Shown here: one piece after another, positions 54,640 through 64,000 of the stretch
Position numbering within the stretch: the first letter of the stretch is position 1
Layout of the letters: each line of letters begins with the position of its first letter
Assembly (NCBI GenBank): GCA_009760855.2
Contig: WPIO01000011.1
Span: 4,268,501-4,332,500, forward strand
Reading direction: 5' to 3'
Source of the DNA: Cristatella mucedo
Taxonomy: Eukaryota; Bryozoa; Phylactolaemata; Cristatellidae
DNA length: 64,000 nucleotides
Notes under the pieces: generated by a model
Seen by the model: only the letters and a program-made list of their open reading frames with translations
Databases searched by the model: none
What the model was told of the DNA's origin: nothing
Made by a program: the position numbers and the translations under genes

Positions 54640-56515
54640 AAGATCGTAAAGGAAGAACCACAATTACCCATTCAATGCAGTGATTAATCTATGTGTTTAT
54701 AGCTTCTTTTAAAATGTCGTTAAGTCAGCGGATGCCGTGACGCAAGTCGAAAGTGAGTTCCAGGCTTTGAGAGCATACGAACTAAAATCACCGTCTCCAA
54801 AGGGTACCAGATTTAGGTAAATGATGAGATTCCGAAAATCCGGTGGTACGATGCATGGCCTGGTGGGGCAGTAGATCTGATAGGTAGGCTGGAGCCAAAG
54901 AATAAACGGACCTAACAGTGACAAAACCTTGAAGTTGAAGTCGATGCGTTGCTTGATTGGGAGCCAGTGCAGGTCGGCGAGAAGTGGTGTGATGTAGCAA
55001 CGACGCTCACGACAGACAAGCCTAGCTTCAGAGTTTTTCTCAAGCTGTAAGCGCCTGATTGCATAGGCCGGTAGACCAGCTAGCAGTGAGCGACAGAAGT
55101 CGACAGGCGGGATGTCGCAAACGCATGGACCAATTTGGACGTGGTATCTGCCTAAGCAAGCCCGAATTTTAGCCATGTTATCTCGCTGAAAGTGGGCAGA
55201 CTGGACTGTGGAGGTGATGTAGTCGTCTTATGAAAGGTCGATAGTGCTTCGTTTGCAGCAAATGTAAAGTGCCTTGAAAGAGATTTGAGTTATCTGAGAG
55301 CGCCATATCAAATGTGTTATTACTTTAAATATTATTACTTTGGAATAGGGTGCCTATATTTCGTGTGGATTCAACAGGACATATGCTGGCTGAGCTGATG
55401 TGTACGTTATCCTTTCCAATTTCTGAATCACGCTTGGTTTGCCCATAACCATTAAATTAGTTTTATCATCACTCAATTTAGGAAAGTTTGCTGCCATCCG
55501 TGAGTAAATGTCGTCAATATATGCAGCAAGGTAGTTGAGAGAATTCGACTTGCTAGAGGGCTGGGAGCGATCAAAGCAAAGATACAGCTGAGTGTCGTCT
55601 GCACAGAAGTGAAAGCCTAGATTGTGCCTGGTATGCGCATCAGCAAGAGAGTGCTGCAAGGAATTGAGGGACAGGACTCCAGGGGGTGGGTGCTTCCATC
55701 TCAGGGATGGACTCCTGATCTTGTCTACCTTTTGGACAAAGAAGCTAGAGAAGCGATCAGCTCGATCACAAGAATTGTGCATCTGTGATTCAACAATATT
55801 TATATATGGCTTTTGCTAGGATCGATCGGTACGATTTACAGTAGTCCTCGCACGCCTGTCGATGGACTGTCAGTCATCTTGTATATGCTTTTTCAAGCTT
55901 TCGCTAAATAGACCTACCTAGTTTTATATCTTCGGTAAACTATAGGCCGTCCGGGCGAGGGCAAACAGTACGCTTTGTCTGAGGTGCAAACTCGTCGAGT
56001 ATATCAGCTTGTGTCGTGTAGCAGCAATCTACCAATGATGACATATCAGAAGAGGTATCGAGCAGTAGAGGCAAAGCAGATATTCTTGCAGACAGCATAG
56101 ATGTCAGGGGTCTTGAGGTTTCACGATTCACAGGTGATTTTTGATGACAAGGAGGGCAAAAATTGTGGACTGAATGAGATCCGCATGCGGTCAAATAAGC
56201 AAAATTTGATAATGATTGATGATAGTGTGGCTATAGGAGAAGATTTGGTCGAGTGTGTTGCCGTTGATGTGACTACGGCCATGCACATGAAGAGCCAGTC
56301 AGTGCACGAAATCCGTGCTGAAGGCATCCAATAAGTTATCCAAATGAATGCTGAAATCACTCTTAATGAGGAAGGATCGATTTCTTGCATACCGAATTGA
56401 AATGAGATCACAGAAATCAGAAAGAGATGAGGGAGGACTTGGTACCTGGAGGACGATAGATTACTGTTACATTGATAGCACTGCCATAAAGTCCTCGGGG
56501 TTCGATAATTTCTGT
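54640..56515 (-). mobile_element. LINE-A, long reverse copy without its tail
   Basis: The reverse strand covers LINE-A ORF2 from the 3' end through the reverse transcriptase and into the endonuclease (YRPPGTKSS). It is broken by many indels and by a nested insertion at about 55238-55338. Confidence 0.88.
55238..55338 (+). mobile_element. LINE-A 3' tail nested in a reverse LINE-A
   Basis: GCAGCAAATGTAAAGTGCCT followed by AAAGAGATTTGAG and an ATT-rich end, in plus orientation. On both sides the reverse LINE-A sequence resumes (…GAAAGGTCG / CTTTGGAATA…), so this short copy jumped into an older one. Confidence 0.75.
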
Positions 56516-56590
56516 AGTATTAACAAGGCATTTGTATAGCACCTCAAGAGACCTACGTCCTTTTCTAAGCACTAGACATATATTACTTAG
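56516..56590 (-). mobile_element. LINE-A tail fragment
   Basis: GCATTTGTATAGCACCTCAA, then GTCCTTTTCTAAGCACTAGA, matches the reverse LINE-A tail. Confidence 0.6.
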
Positions 56591-56714
56591 TATGGTCGAC
56601 ATATCTGGTTTTACCAGCCAGGATGTTTATGGGATCCTATAAACTAAGCCGTAATGTCTTAATCTGCATGCCTTCCATATGATAGCAAGTCTTCGATTGT
56701 TTCATAACGACTAG

Positions 56715-58935
56715 CAAACAATGCTAAGCCTTTCAGCCGATGCGATGAACATGACAATCAGGAGTGCTCTTGACAAGCATGCTCCCGTTCGCTCTATCCG
56801 TGTTCAAAGTCGTCGAGATTCCTTTCAATTTACAAAAAGCTGCTTAAGATGCGCCGTGTTAAGCGCAGGCTGGAACGTCGTTTCAAGAAATCGGGGTCTG
56901 AGGCAGACCTAGTCAATTTTAAAGACTTCCTTCGAGTTTACACCCGAAAGCTTAAAAAACCAGGGCTTCTTTTTTCATTAGAAAGCTGAATTCCTGCCAG
57001 TCGGACATTAAACAGATTTATAAGACAGTAAACCATTTACTGGCCAATGCTGTGAGGTCTGACTCCCCAGATATTAAGGGCTCAGCCGAAAAGTTTGCAG
57101 CCTTCTTTACTGAAAAAATTGTGCTCATTCGTGCCTCGATTAAGCCCCCTCCGACCAAAGCAATCGCCGTTCCTCAACCTGTGACCTTTCTTAAAAGGTT
57201 CTCCGATGTTTCTGCGTGTGATGTGGCTGCCTTAATAAGGTCTAGCAAAAAGAGCTCGTCTCCTGAAGACCCTATACCTTCATCTCTGTAGTCTTCACTT
57301 ACAGACCAACTTAGCCCTGCCATAACCAAGATTGTAAATGCTTCTTTGGGAAAAGGGGTCGTCCCGAAGTCCTTCAAATCGGCAATCGTTAGACCTATTC
57401 TTAAAAAGCCTGGATTAGACGCAGAGGTCCTAGAAAACTATCGTTCAGTTTCCCTTCTTCCGTTCTTATCAAAGATTCTTGAAAAAATTGTTGCTAAGCA
57501 GCTAGTTAAACATATTGAAAATAATGGAATGTCAGAAACATTTCAATCAGGTTTCAAGATGCAGCCCTCTACTGAAACTGCTCTCCTCCGTGTTAACAAT
57601 GACATTCTACGTGGCAACAACGACGGGAATGTCAGTGCCCTAGCTCTGCTAGATCTGTCTGCTGCCTTCGACACCATTGATCACGAAGTTCTGCTTGAAC
57701 GATTGAGAACAACGATCGGTCTAGCAGGCGAAGCACTGGCGTGGTTTAAATCCTACTTGTCTGATCGTGTTCAATCCGTGTCGAGTGGGGGCCAGGTCTC
57801 ACACGTGAGACAGGTCACCTGTAGAGTCCCTCAAGGGTCTGTACTCGGTCCCTTGCTGTTCTCAATTTATACACAACCTCTGGGAAAAGTGATTAAGGCC
57901 CATGGAATAGGATATCACTTCTATGCTGACGATACTCAGTTGTATTTGTCATTTAAACCGTCGAAATCTGCTGCAGCAACTGAGAAACTGAATGCTTGCC
58001 TTGCCGATATTCGATCCTGGATGTCGGAAAACTTCCTAAAATTAAATGACGATAAAACCGAACTGCTGCTCATAGGACACCCTAAGCGTGTGGCTGGACT
58101 AAAAAGCTTGGCTGTTCTAATAGGTGATGCTATTGTGCGACCTTCACCACGTGCTCGTATTCTAGGTGTCGTGTTCGACAGCTGCCTCAAATTCAAAAGC
58201 TTCATTCAGAAGACTGCCTCTACAGCTAGCCATCACATCCGATCCCTATCCAAGATTAGAAGCTGTCTCCCACAGTGGCTTGTAAAAAATTTAACTAGCT
58301 CATTAGTTCTGTCTCGGCTTGATTACTGTAATTGCCTTTTGGCTGGGCTACCAAAGAAAGCTATTATGCTACTACAGCGGACTATGAATACGGCTGCAAG
58401 GCTGGTCTTCAAGTCCCAGCGGTTTGAGCACGAGTCACCTCTGCTGAAAGAGCTAGGATGGTTGCCGGTTGAGCAAAGGATACAGAGCTAGGTTCTTACG
58501 CTGACCCACAAGGCTCCTTCGTACCTAGCTGAACTGCTGCATCAGTTTAAGCTTGTTCTCACCCTCAGGTCCTCTGTGGACAATAAATTTACTGTCCCAT
58601 TCCTCCGCTTAAAGACAGTTGGAGACAGAAGCTTTAGCTCTGCAGGTCCTAGACTGTGGAACTCGCTTCCACAATTCTTACGCAACAACTACTCTCCAAC
58701 TGCTGACTATGGCACATCTTTTTCAGCGGTCCTGAACTGCTACTTCTATGCTACTCACTACCTCAACTGCTCTCCTGACTCTGCTATGCTTCCCACTTTC
58801 TCTTTGTTGCGTGAGACGAAGTCTGTTGGCTGCCGAATGCGTACCGAAAGCGGCTTAGGCTGTGAGTGCACTATACAAAACTCTCCTGCGTAACACCCAC
58901 ATGGTCTTTATGACTTTGTGGAGTTACTGACGGAG
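56715..58935 (+). mobile_element. LINE-B, 5'-truncated L2/CR1-type retrotransposon
   Basis: Largest LINE-B copy. It holds most of the reverse transcriptase and the full C-terminal and 3' segments to GGAGTTACTGACGGAGATAC. The (ACATT)n tail seen in other copies is missing here. The endonuclease is absent. Confidence 0.88.
57052..58491 (+). pseudogene. LINE-B reverse transcriptase, interrupted
   Basis: Motif [16 protein letters not shown], then a motif B equivalent PQGSVLGPL, and FYADDT with the catalytic Asp pair. TAG at about 57289 and TAG at about 58488 interrupt it; homology continues past both. At protein level it is clearly related to LINE-A ORF2 but belongs to a different family. Confidence 0.85.
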
Positions 58936-59269
58936 ATACAAAACAAGTTCAATGTACCAAATATCGCATTTGTCAGGAAACTATTCGACACCAAAATCAA
59001 ATCTCGGCTTTCCATTCTGGGGCTGCAAAAAACATGGGATGACAATGTCAAACGAGTATCACACATTAAATCGGGAAAAGGTTGTATTTACAGAGCAGCA
59101 TTGTATACAATAGTTCCCTAAGATTAGCTCTTCAAAGGCGAACATTAGCATAGGGTTTCGTCGCTCCCACCATCGTGAGACCAGCAAATAGTAGACCATG
59201 CTTTTTCCAGAGGATCATGGTGACCAGATCAATCGACGAGTTCGAGCCCATCAAGGATAGAAACGCGTG

Positions 59270-59423
59270 CTAAGAAAACAGCCTTGCAGTGCCATCTGCA
59301 CCACCGGTAAATATCCACGGCTGTGTAGGATGGAAGGCACAGTCTAGCACGCCTAAGCCGTCAACGATTCCATGTCCCTTCAGTATCTTGACAGGGACAA
59401 TTAAGGGATTCTGCATTAGGTCA
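59270..59423 (-). CDS. BOP1-like last exon
   Basis: 154 nt after the acceptor AACGTTTCAG. It reads [11 protein letters not shown] to [10 protein letters not shown] and stops at TAG (59270-59272 on plus). Confidence 0.9.
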
Positions 59424-62409
59424 CTGAAACGTTCAAACGGGAGCAACTCTGTAAACCCTGTAGGCTGACATCCTTCAAGAAGCAATTGAAACACGGCAAT
59501 GCATGGGTTAATGCAATAACAAGCTCGGGAAAATAAAGCGATTTCCTTTTTGCCAATATATGTATAAGTAATGACCCATTTTAGGGACCGCCCAAGAGGG
59601 TAGACCAAAACTAGATAAAAGTATATTACAACTAAGTCAGGAACGGATGATTCGAGAGGGATAGTAATTCAACCAACTAAATGCCATTCGGCTAGACGAG
59701 AATGCGGTACACGAATGAGTTACCCAAGGCCAGATAAAGATCTAAAATACTTATTTTGCAGCATTTAGTCTGTGTAGATTCGTATAACTAGCAAGCATAC
59801 CTGACAGAGCTCCCAACGTCCTAACAACTACCTTTGCTACTAGTATCCCAGGTGTTGCACAACATATATTTACTTGTATTTAACTACCAACAAAAAATTA
59901 TGCATGTACCACCAAGTCTAACTCCCAGTGGTAAGTATGTATAGGCGTCTTTGATGTATGTAATTCTGCAAAGGAAGAAGGAGAACTAAGCTGTTTTAGC
60001 TAGAAAACTGTTTTTCTACAGCTTCTCTGCGGCTTTGTGGGCACTTGATGGCCAACGACTTTACGAGAAAAGCAACAGAAAAACCGAAAACTGAAAGAAT
60101 TAGTGTAGGAAGCAAGCAGCAACGGATAGTTAAGGAAGTAAGCAGGCAGCATAGAGGTAGCAGTGAAGAACAGCTGGACAGCACGTGCAAGAATAGGCCG
60201 ACAAAAAGATATCGCTTCACTAGAGTGGTTCCAGCATATGACCTAATAGCAAACCCATCTGCCCTACAGGTTTTTAATGAAAGAAAGAGGCTGCAAATGC
60301 ATTGGCATAAGATGGCCGGCCGAGCACACGATAGGGCATATTCTGCTGTCAGATACCTCCTGCACTATTGGAGCCTCAGCCTGGTGCTATTTAAATGCCT
60401 GGCAGATGAAAATATCTTACACTATGATCCACAACCATACAAAACTACTGATCTTATACCAGCTGGATGGAGATTATGAGCGACAATTTTTTCAAACTGA
60501 AAAATGTTCGCGCACCTCGAGCTCATCGAGTCAATGTCAACAGGTCGTTGAAGCTCCCTACTACGGCAGCACACTCCAGAACCTGGAGTCGTAGGTCGCA
60601 CGGGCCTTGACAAAGGGGGCCAATCACAGAAAGGCTAGAGGTGGCAGCATTTTGGGGGCTGCTTGCCCCGTCGGATCGGCCATGACCCGGCCCACCAATG
60701 GCCGATATGGGGGGCGGCAGCAAGATTGAGTCGCTGCGGCCCCCTTCCGATGCTCCCCCACATCGACGGCAGCACACCCTACCAGCTGCTCCCGCAGTCT
60801 AAAAACATGCCTGAAGAAATATCTGCTTGAGACCCATCTAAACTAACTAGTTATTTCTACTCGGATCAAGAACACCACAAACCATTTCGAACCATATATT
60901 GTCGATAACTCCACCTGCAAGCAATTCGAAATTTTAAACCCCGAACTTTACTGAAGAGCTACCACAGCCAACAATCGAAATATTTTCATTCAAAGTACAA
61001 TCCTTGACATGTCCTACAAACTTTACTGCAATGGTGGTACGAAACTAGAGAAATATCTTCCAAAACTATTGGCTTCAAAAGTCACAAATGGCCACAGAAT
61101 CAGCCAAAAAACAAGATGATTGTTTACGTTTCTGACCCATTACAAGTATGGGTTAGGTGCTCACCTTTAACTGGGCTCGAGCCCTGTGGCATATGTGAAG
61201 TGCCAAGATAAGAGACAAAGTTCTCTCGTGGCGCTATACAAGTGACATCATATAAGAGGTCGAAGGCACCTTTTCTCCATTTACCCATCCTCTCCGTACA
61301 AACCTTTACTTATGGCAGCAAATTGTTAGCCGGGGGTTGCCCTGTTAAAAACTGCGATAGACATGTGGTTCCATAGCAAGTTTCTGGGTGAAGCAACACT
61401 TTTGTGAATGGCTGTACGAACAAATTAAACAAAATTCAATTGATATCATGAACAATCCCGAATGTTATGCAGAAGCATAGATGTCACCGAGTATGTAACT
61501 ACAAGGCTTCTATAGACTATGCAACAAACATCAAAGCTGATACCGTTGATTCGCAGGTAACAAAAAAGCATCAGGCACCAGACCAGATATGGCACTAATT
61601 CATCTAGTTGCCCAATAATCAGAAGGTTTTGCTCTGCAGGTGCTAGACTTTAGAGCTCATTTCCACAATTCTAATGCACTATCTACACTCCTGCTGCCAA
61701 CTACGGCACATCTTGTCAAGCCATCCCAAGCTGCTAGATCCATGTTACTCACTACCTCAACTGCCCTGCTGACTCAGCTATGCTTCTCACTTTCTCTTCT
61801 ATGTGTGAGATGTCAAATGGCCATCGAATGTCTATCAAAAGCCGCATAGGTTTTGAGTGTGCTATAGAAAACTCTCCTTCGTAACACCCACTGAGCTTTT
61901 GTGGAGTTACAGATGGAGATACATTACACCGCAAGGCAAAATAGGTGTCCAATGGTTGAACAAAGTTCGATCGATATAAAAGCAAAAGTAGCCAGTTCAA
62001 AACAAAACCAGCTGGTCTGCTTTCACAGGTGCACGGCCAATTACAAACGTGGCGATCCCTCTGAGCCTTAACTTACTTGTACACCATCCCGTGGCAAACT
62101 ACCACGGTTCCATCATCAGATGCAGAAGCAAACAGTGGGTACTTTTTATGGAAGCTCACGCTTCTCAAAGCTTTCTTCTGGTGCCTACGAGAGAGACAAT
62201 CCACAAGAGTCTTTGGGAGGGCATGAAAGGTACAGCATATATCATCAACAGCTCACTGCAATGCTGAAGAATTGCTCTGGTTAAAGAATATGTTGCAATG
62301 AGTCTCTTGCAATAAAGAGCATACTTGAGAGTCTGGTAAGGCTTAGTAGAAAGGTCCATGTCAAACCAATTAAGGCGGCAATCGTAGCTTCCAATGATCA
62401 CGTTGTCTC
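59270..62409 (-). CDS. bop1: BOP1/Erb1-like ribosome-biogenesis protein, last three exons
   Basis: BOP1 (Erb1 in yeast) is a WD40-repeat component of the PeBoW complex required for 60S ribosomal subunit maturation in the nucleolus. Three minus-strand exons (62325-62409, 62077-62184, 59270-59423) join in frame. Landmarks are [35 protein letters not shown] and [14 protein letters not shown], then [13 protein letters not shown] and GADGTARLF before the stop. These match the C-terminal WD40 repeats of BOP1 in wording and order. The 5' exons are outside the window or not recognised. Splice sites are GT-AG with consistent phases. Confidence 0.88.
60045..60479 (+). CDS. Unrecognised open frame in the BOP1-like intron
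   Basis: 144 codons, antisense to the intron. The basic N-terminus (Lys/Arg-rich to about residue 60) is followed by [19 protein letters not shown] and a helical Trp/His-rich stretch. No family recognised. It could be a transposon remnant or chance; composition is more protein-like than most frames nearby. Confidence 0.3.
   Translation: MMANDFTRKATEKPKTERISVGSKQQRIVKEVSRQHRGSSEEQLDSTCKNRPTKRYRFTRVVPAYDLIANPSALQVFNERKRLQMHWHKMAGRAHDRAYSAVRYLLHYWSLSLVLFKCLADENILHYDPQPYKTTDLIPAGWRL
61145..61255 (+). mobile_element. SINE-A fragment
   Basis: GGGCTCGAGCCC B-box-like element with the tail GAAGTGCCAAGATAAGAGA and TTCTCTCGTGGCGCTATACA. The head is truncated. Confidence 0.7.
61620..61930 (+). mobile_element. 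LINE-B 3' fragment
   Basis: TCTGCAGGTGCTAGACTTTA to GGAGATACATTACACC parallels 58640-58935 and keeps the beginning of the ACATT tail. Confidence 0.8.
62077..62184 (-). CDS. BOP1-like exon n-1
   Basis: 108 nt between CTCTCGTAG and GTAAGT, reading [12 protein letters not shown] to CHGMVY. No single open frame in this stretch stands out, so it can only be found by splicing logic. Confidence 0.88.
62325..62409 (-). CDS. BOP1-like exon n-2
   Basis: 85 nt between TATTCCAG and GTATGC on the minus strand, reading [10 protein letters not shown] to KPYQTL with split codons at both ends. Confidence 0.88.
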
Positions 62410-64000
62410 CTGGAATACAATTCAATCGTATGTATACCCACCGACATTTCACACATGCATGCAAGCACTGACACACATGTATAAGCATATGCACAGTGTT
62501 AGCCAAAATATCCACACACCAAGCAAATCTAAAAAGAAATTCAAACGTTGCAAATTTAAAAAAAATCGACGGAAGAAATACTATCACAAGGTTTCATTGA
62601 TACAAGGAGGCCGAAAAATTTGACAACTTTGCATACTACTACCACCTTGGTTAGCTTACAAAATAAAAAAACGTAAAATTACTTGTGGTTGTAGTTAAAA
62701 GTGGGTTCGGAAATAATTACGGTTTCAGAAGGATTACTGTTTCTAGGATTATCAGGAGACAAGGTAGAAATTGTATGATGAGCCTAAGGTCCCGCTCTCA
62801 AAAAATGCATCTCGACAACTATGGTGGCTACGTCTTCGGGGACAGCATAGGATTAAGAAATCCAGTGTTGTGCGTGCGTAGACATAAACCAGACCTGGTT
62901 TGAGACTATGCAGAATCAATAGCACAGTTAGAACAAGAAACCGGCCATCTAAGTTTCCAAAAGGAAAAATAGCTGCGGGACATTATAAAAACTGCTTAAG
63001 TCATAGCAATGTGCCTTGGCTGTCAGACGTGCCAAAAGCATGGTGATCTGAATATATTAAAAGGTCCATGGAGACTATAAGAAGGTATTTCAATCTAGTA
63101 TTTTGCATTTGGTAAACCAAGAGAGTTAAGACAAGGAAAATAGTTCCAAAGATTTCTTTAATTCCTGTTCATCAGAAAACGCTATTGGGCAGTTTTTCTT
63201 TTAATGTCAAACCGCTGGATGTGTATACTCAAAATAGCGTGCTTCAAATCCTCGAAGGTTTGCTGAGAAAATGTCCGACAGTGTTGTTGAGTTATATAGT
63301 TTGAGGCAATATTTGGTGCATCACGGAAATATTATTTCCCAGTTCTCAAACGGTGCTACAAAATAATATTCTCCAAAAACACAGCTAAGCCAGAAGACAG
63401 AAATTGCTCCAGATACTAATAAACATGAACGTCTTTGCAACTAGTAAGAAAACTAAGGTAGTAGCATGTACCCTGTATATGTAATATGACTGACTATTGC
63501 AAATCAGATTTCACAGTAAATTTTTTTGCTCAGCAGTCCATAAAACGCTGAAGAGATTATATATTGATCACCAGGGTACACGGGTTTTTTGGGCCAGCAC
63601 TGTATGTTTACAGCACTGGCCCAGAAAATTCCAAGCATACTGAAAATCACTATCAATCTGAAACACTGACTTTCATATGAAGAAATCTGACAAATTATGC
63701 ATGCTGCCATCTTGATTAGCAACTGGTGCAAAAATGCGCAAAATTAACTTGCCTGGCGGTTTCCGGTGTTTGAGAACAGTTGCAGTTTACAAAGGATTAG
63801 GTTTCAGCATAAGCCAGAACAGGCCAATATAAGAATTTTAAGTGTCATATATCCCCCTCTCGAAAAACTCTATCTCAATGACTGTGTCTAGTTCGATACT
63901 AGTTTGGGAATGTTCAAGGGTTGAGAAATCTGGTCTTGTAATGCATAGGCATTTTTTTTAGACTATGCAAGAAATCGGTAGTGCACTTGGAGCCAGAAAC
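62410..64000. other. Upstream BOP1-like intron or flank
   Basis: Earlier exons of the BOP1-like gene are expected on the minus strand, but I could not identify one here. No repeat family recognised. Confidence 0.35.

Larger units (their letters stand above)
59424..62076 (-). other. Last intron of the BOP1-like gene
   Basis: 2.65 kb. Contains a SINE-A fragment and a LINE-B fragment, plus an antisense open frame of 144 codons at 60045-60479. Confidence 0.8.

Overview
The window is a piece of an invertebrate animal nuclear genome. It has spliced genes with GT-AG introns, LINE and SINE retroelements, long (CA)n, (TA)n and (GA)n microsatellites, and a virus-like Polinton/Maverick DNA element. I could not fix the phylum from sequence alone. 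About four fifths is repeat-derived or unrecognised; the host coding content is two cytochrome P450 genes and the 3' end of a BOP1-like gene.

Host genes. Two tandem CYP2-clan P450 paralogues lie on the + strand: P450-1 (2899-11113, 493 aa) and P450-2 (35809-51747, 505 aa). Each has five coding exons, all four introns are phase 1, and exons 3 and 4 have identical lengths (144 and 294 nt). Both reading frames look intact and carry the I-helix, ExxR and haem-Cys motifs. Their introns and the gap between them are full of transposons. At the right end, three minus-strand exons (62325-62409, 62077-62184, 59270-59423) encode the C-terminal WD40 repeats of a BOP1/Erb1-like ribosome-biogenesis protein.

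Retroelements. Two LINE families of the L2/CR1 type dominate. LINE-A (almost full copy about 19100-22955, many fragments) ends in an (ATT)n tail; LINE-B (largest copy 56715-58935) ends in an (ACATT)n tail. A tRNA-derived SINE (SINE-A) carries a 3' tail almost identical to that of LINE-A, which suggests it uses the LINE-A machinery. A second tRNA-derived SINE (SINE-B) is unrelated at its tail. A small LTR-element remnant (LTR end, tRNA-Lys-type primer-binding site, second LTR start) is nested with LINE-A and SINE-A at 22955-23542. A TTAA-flanked DNA element with 253-bp terminal inverted repeats, identical at 252 positions, lies at 14174-16389.

Polinton. The most unusual object is a 10.8-kb AT-rich element (24911-35710) bounded by about 240-bp terminal inverted repeats. 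It encodes a protein-primed family-B DNA polymerase, an rve-type integrase, a major-capsid-like protein, three tandem paralogues that may be minor capsid proteins, a coiled-coil protein, a protein with phage tail-fibre motifs, a Cys-rich protein, a membrane protein and a small ORF. Most genes carry stops or frameshifts. I found no packaging ATPase and no adenovirus-type protease. Its ends are quasi-palindromic, and most of its genes have a TATAG or TATA-like motif only a few bases upstream of the start codon. The right terminus lies about 100 bp upstream of the P450-2 start codon, so the element makes up the region just beyond the proximal promoter of that gene.
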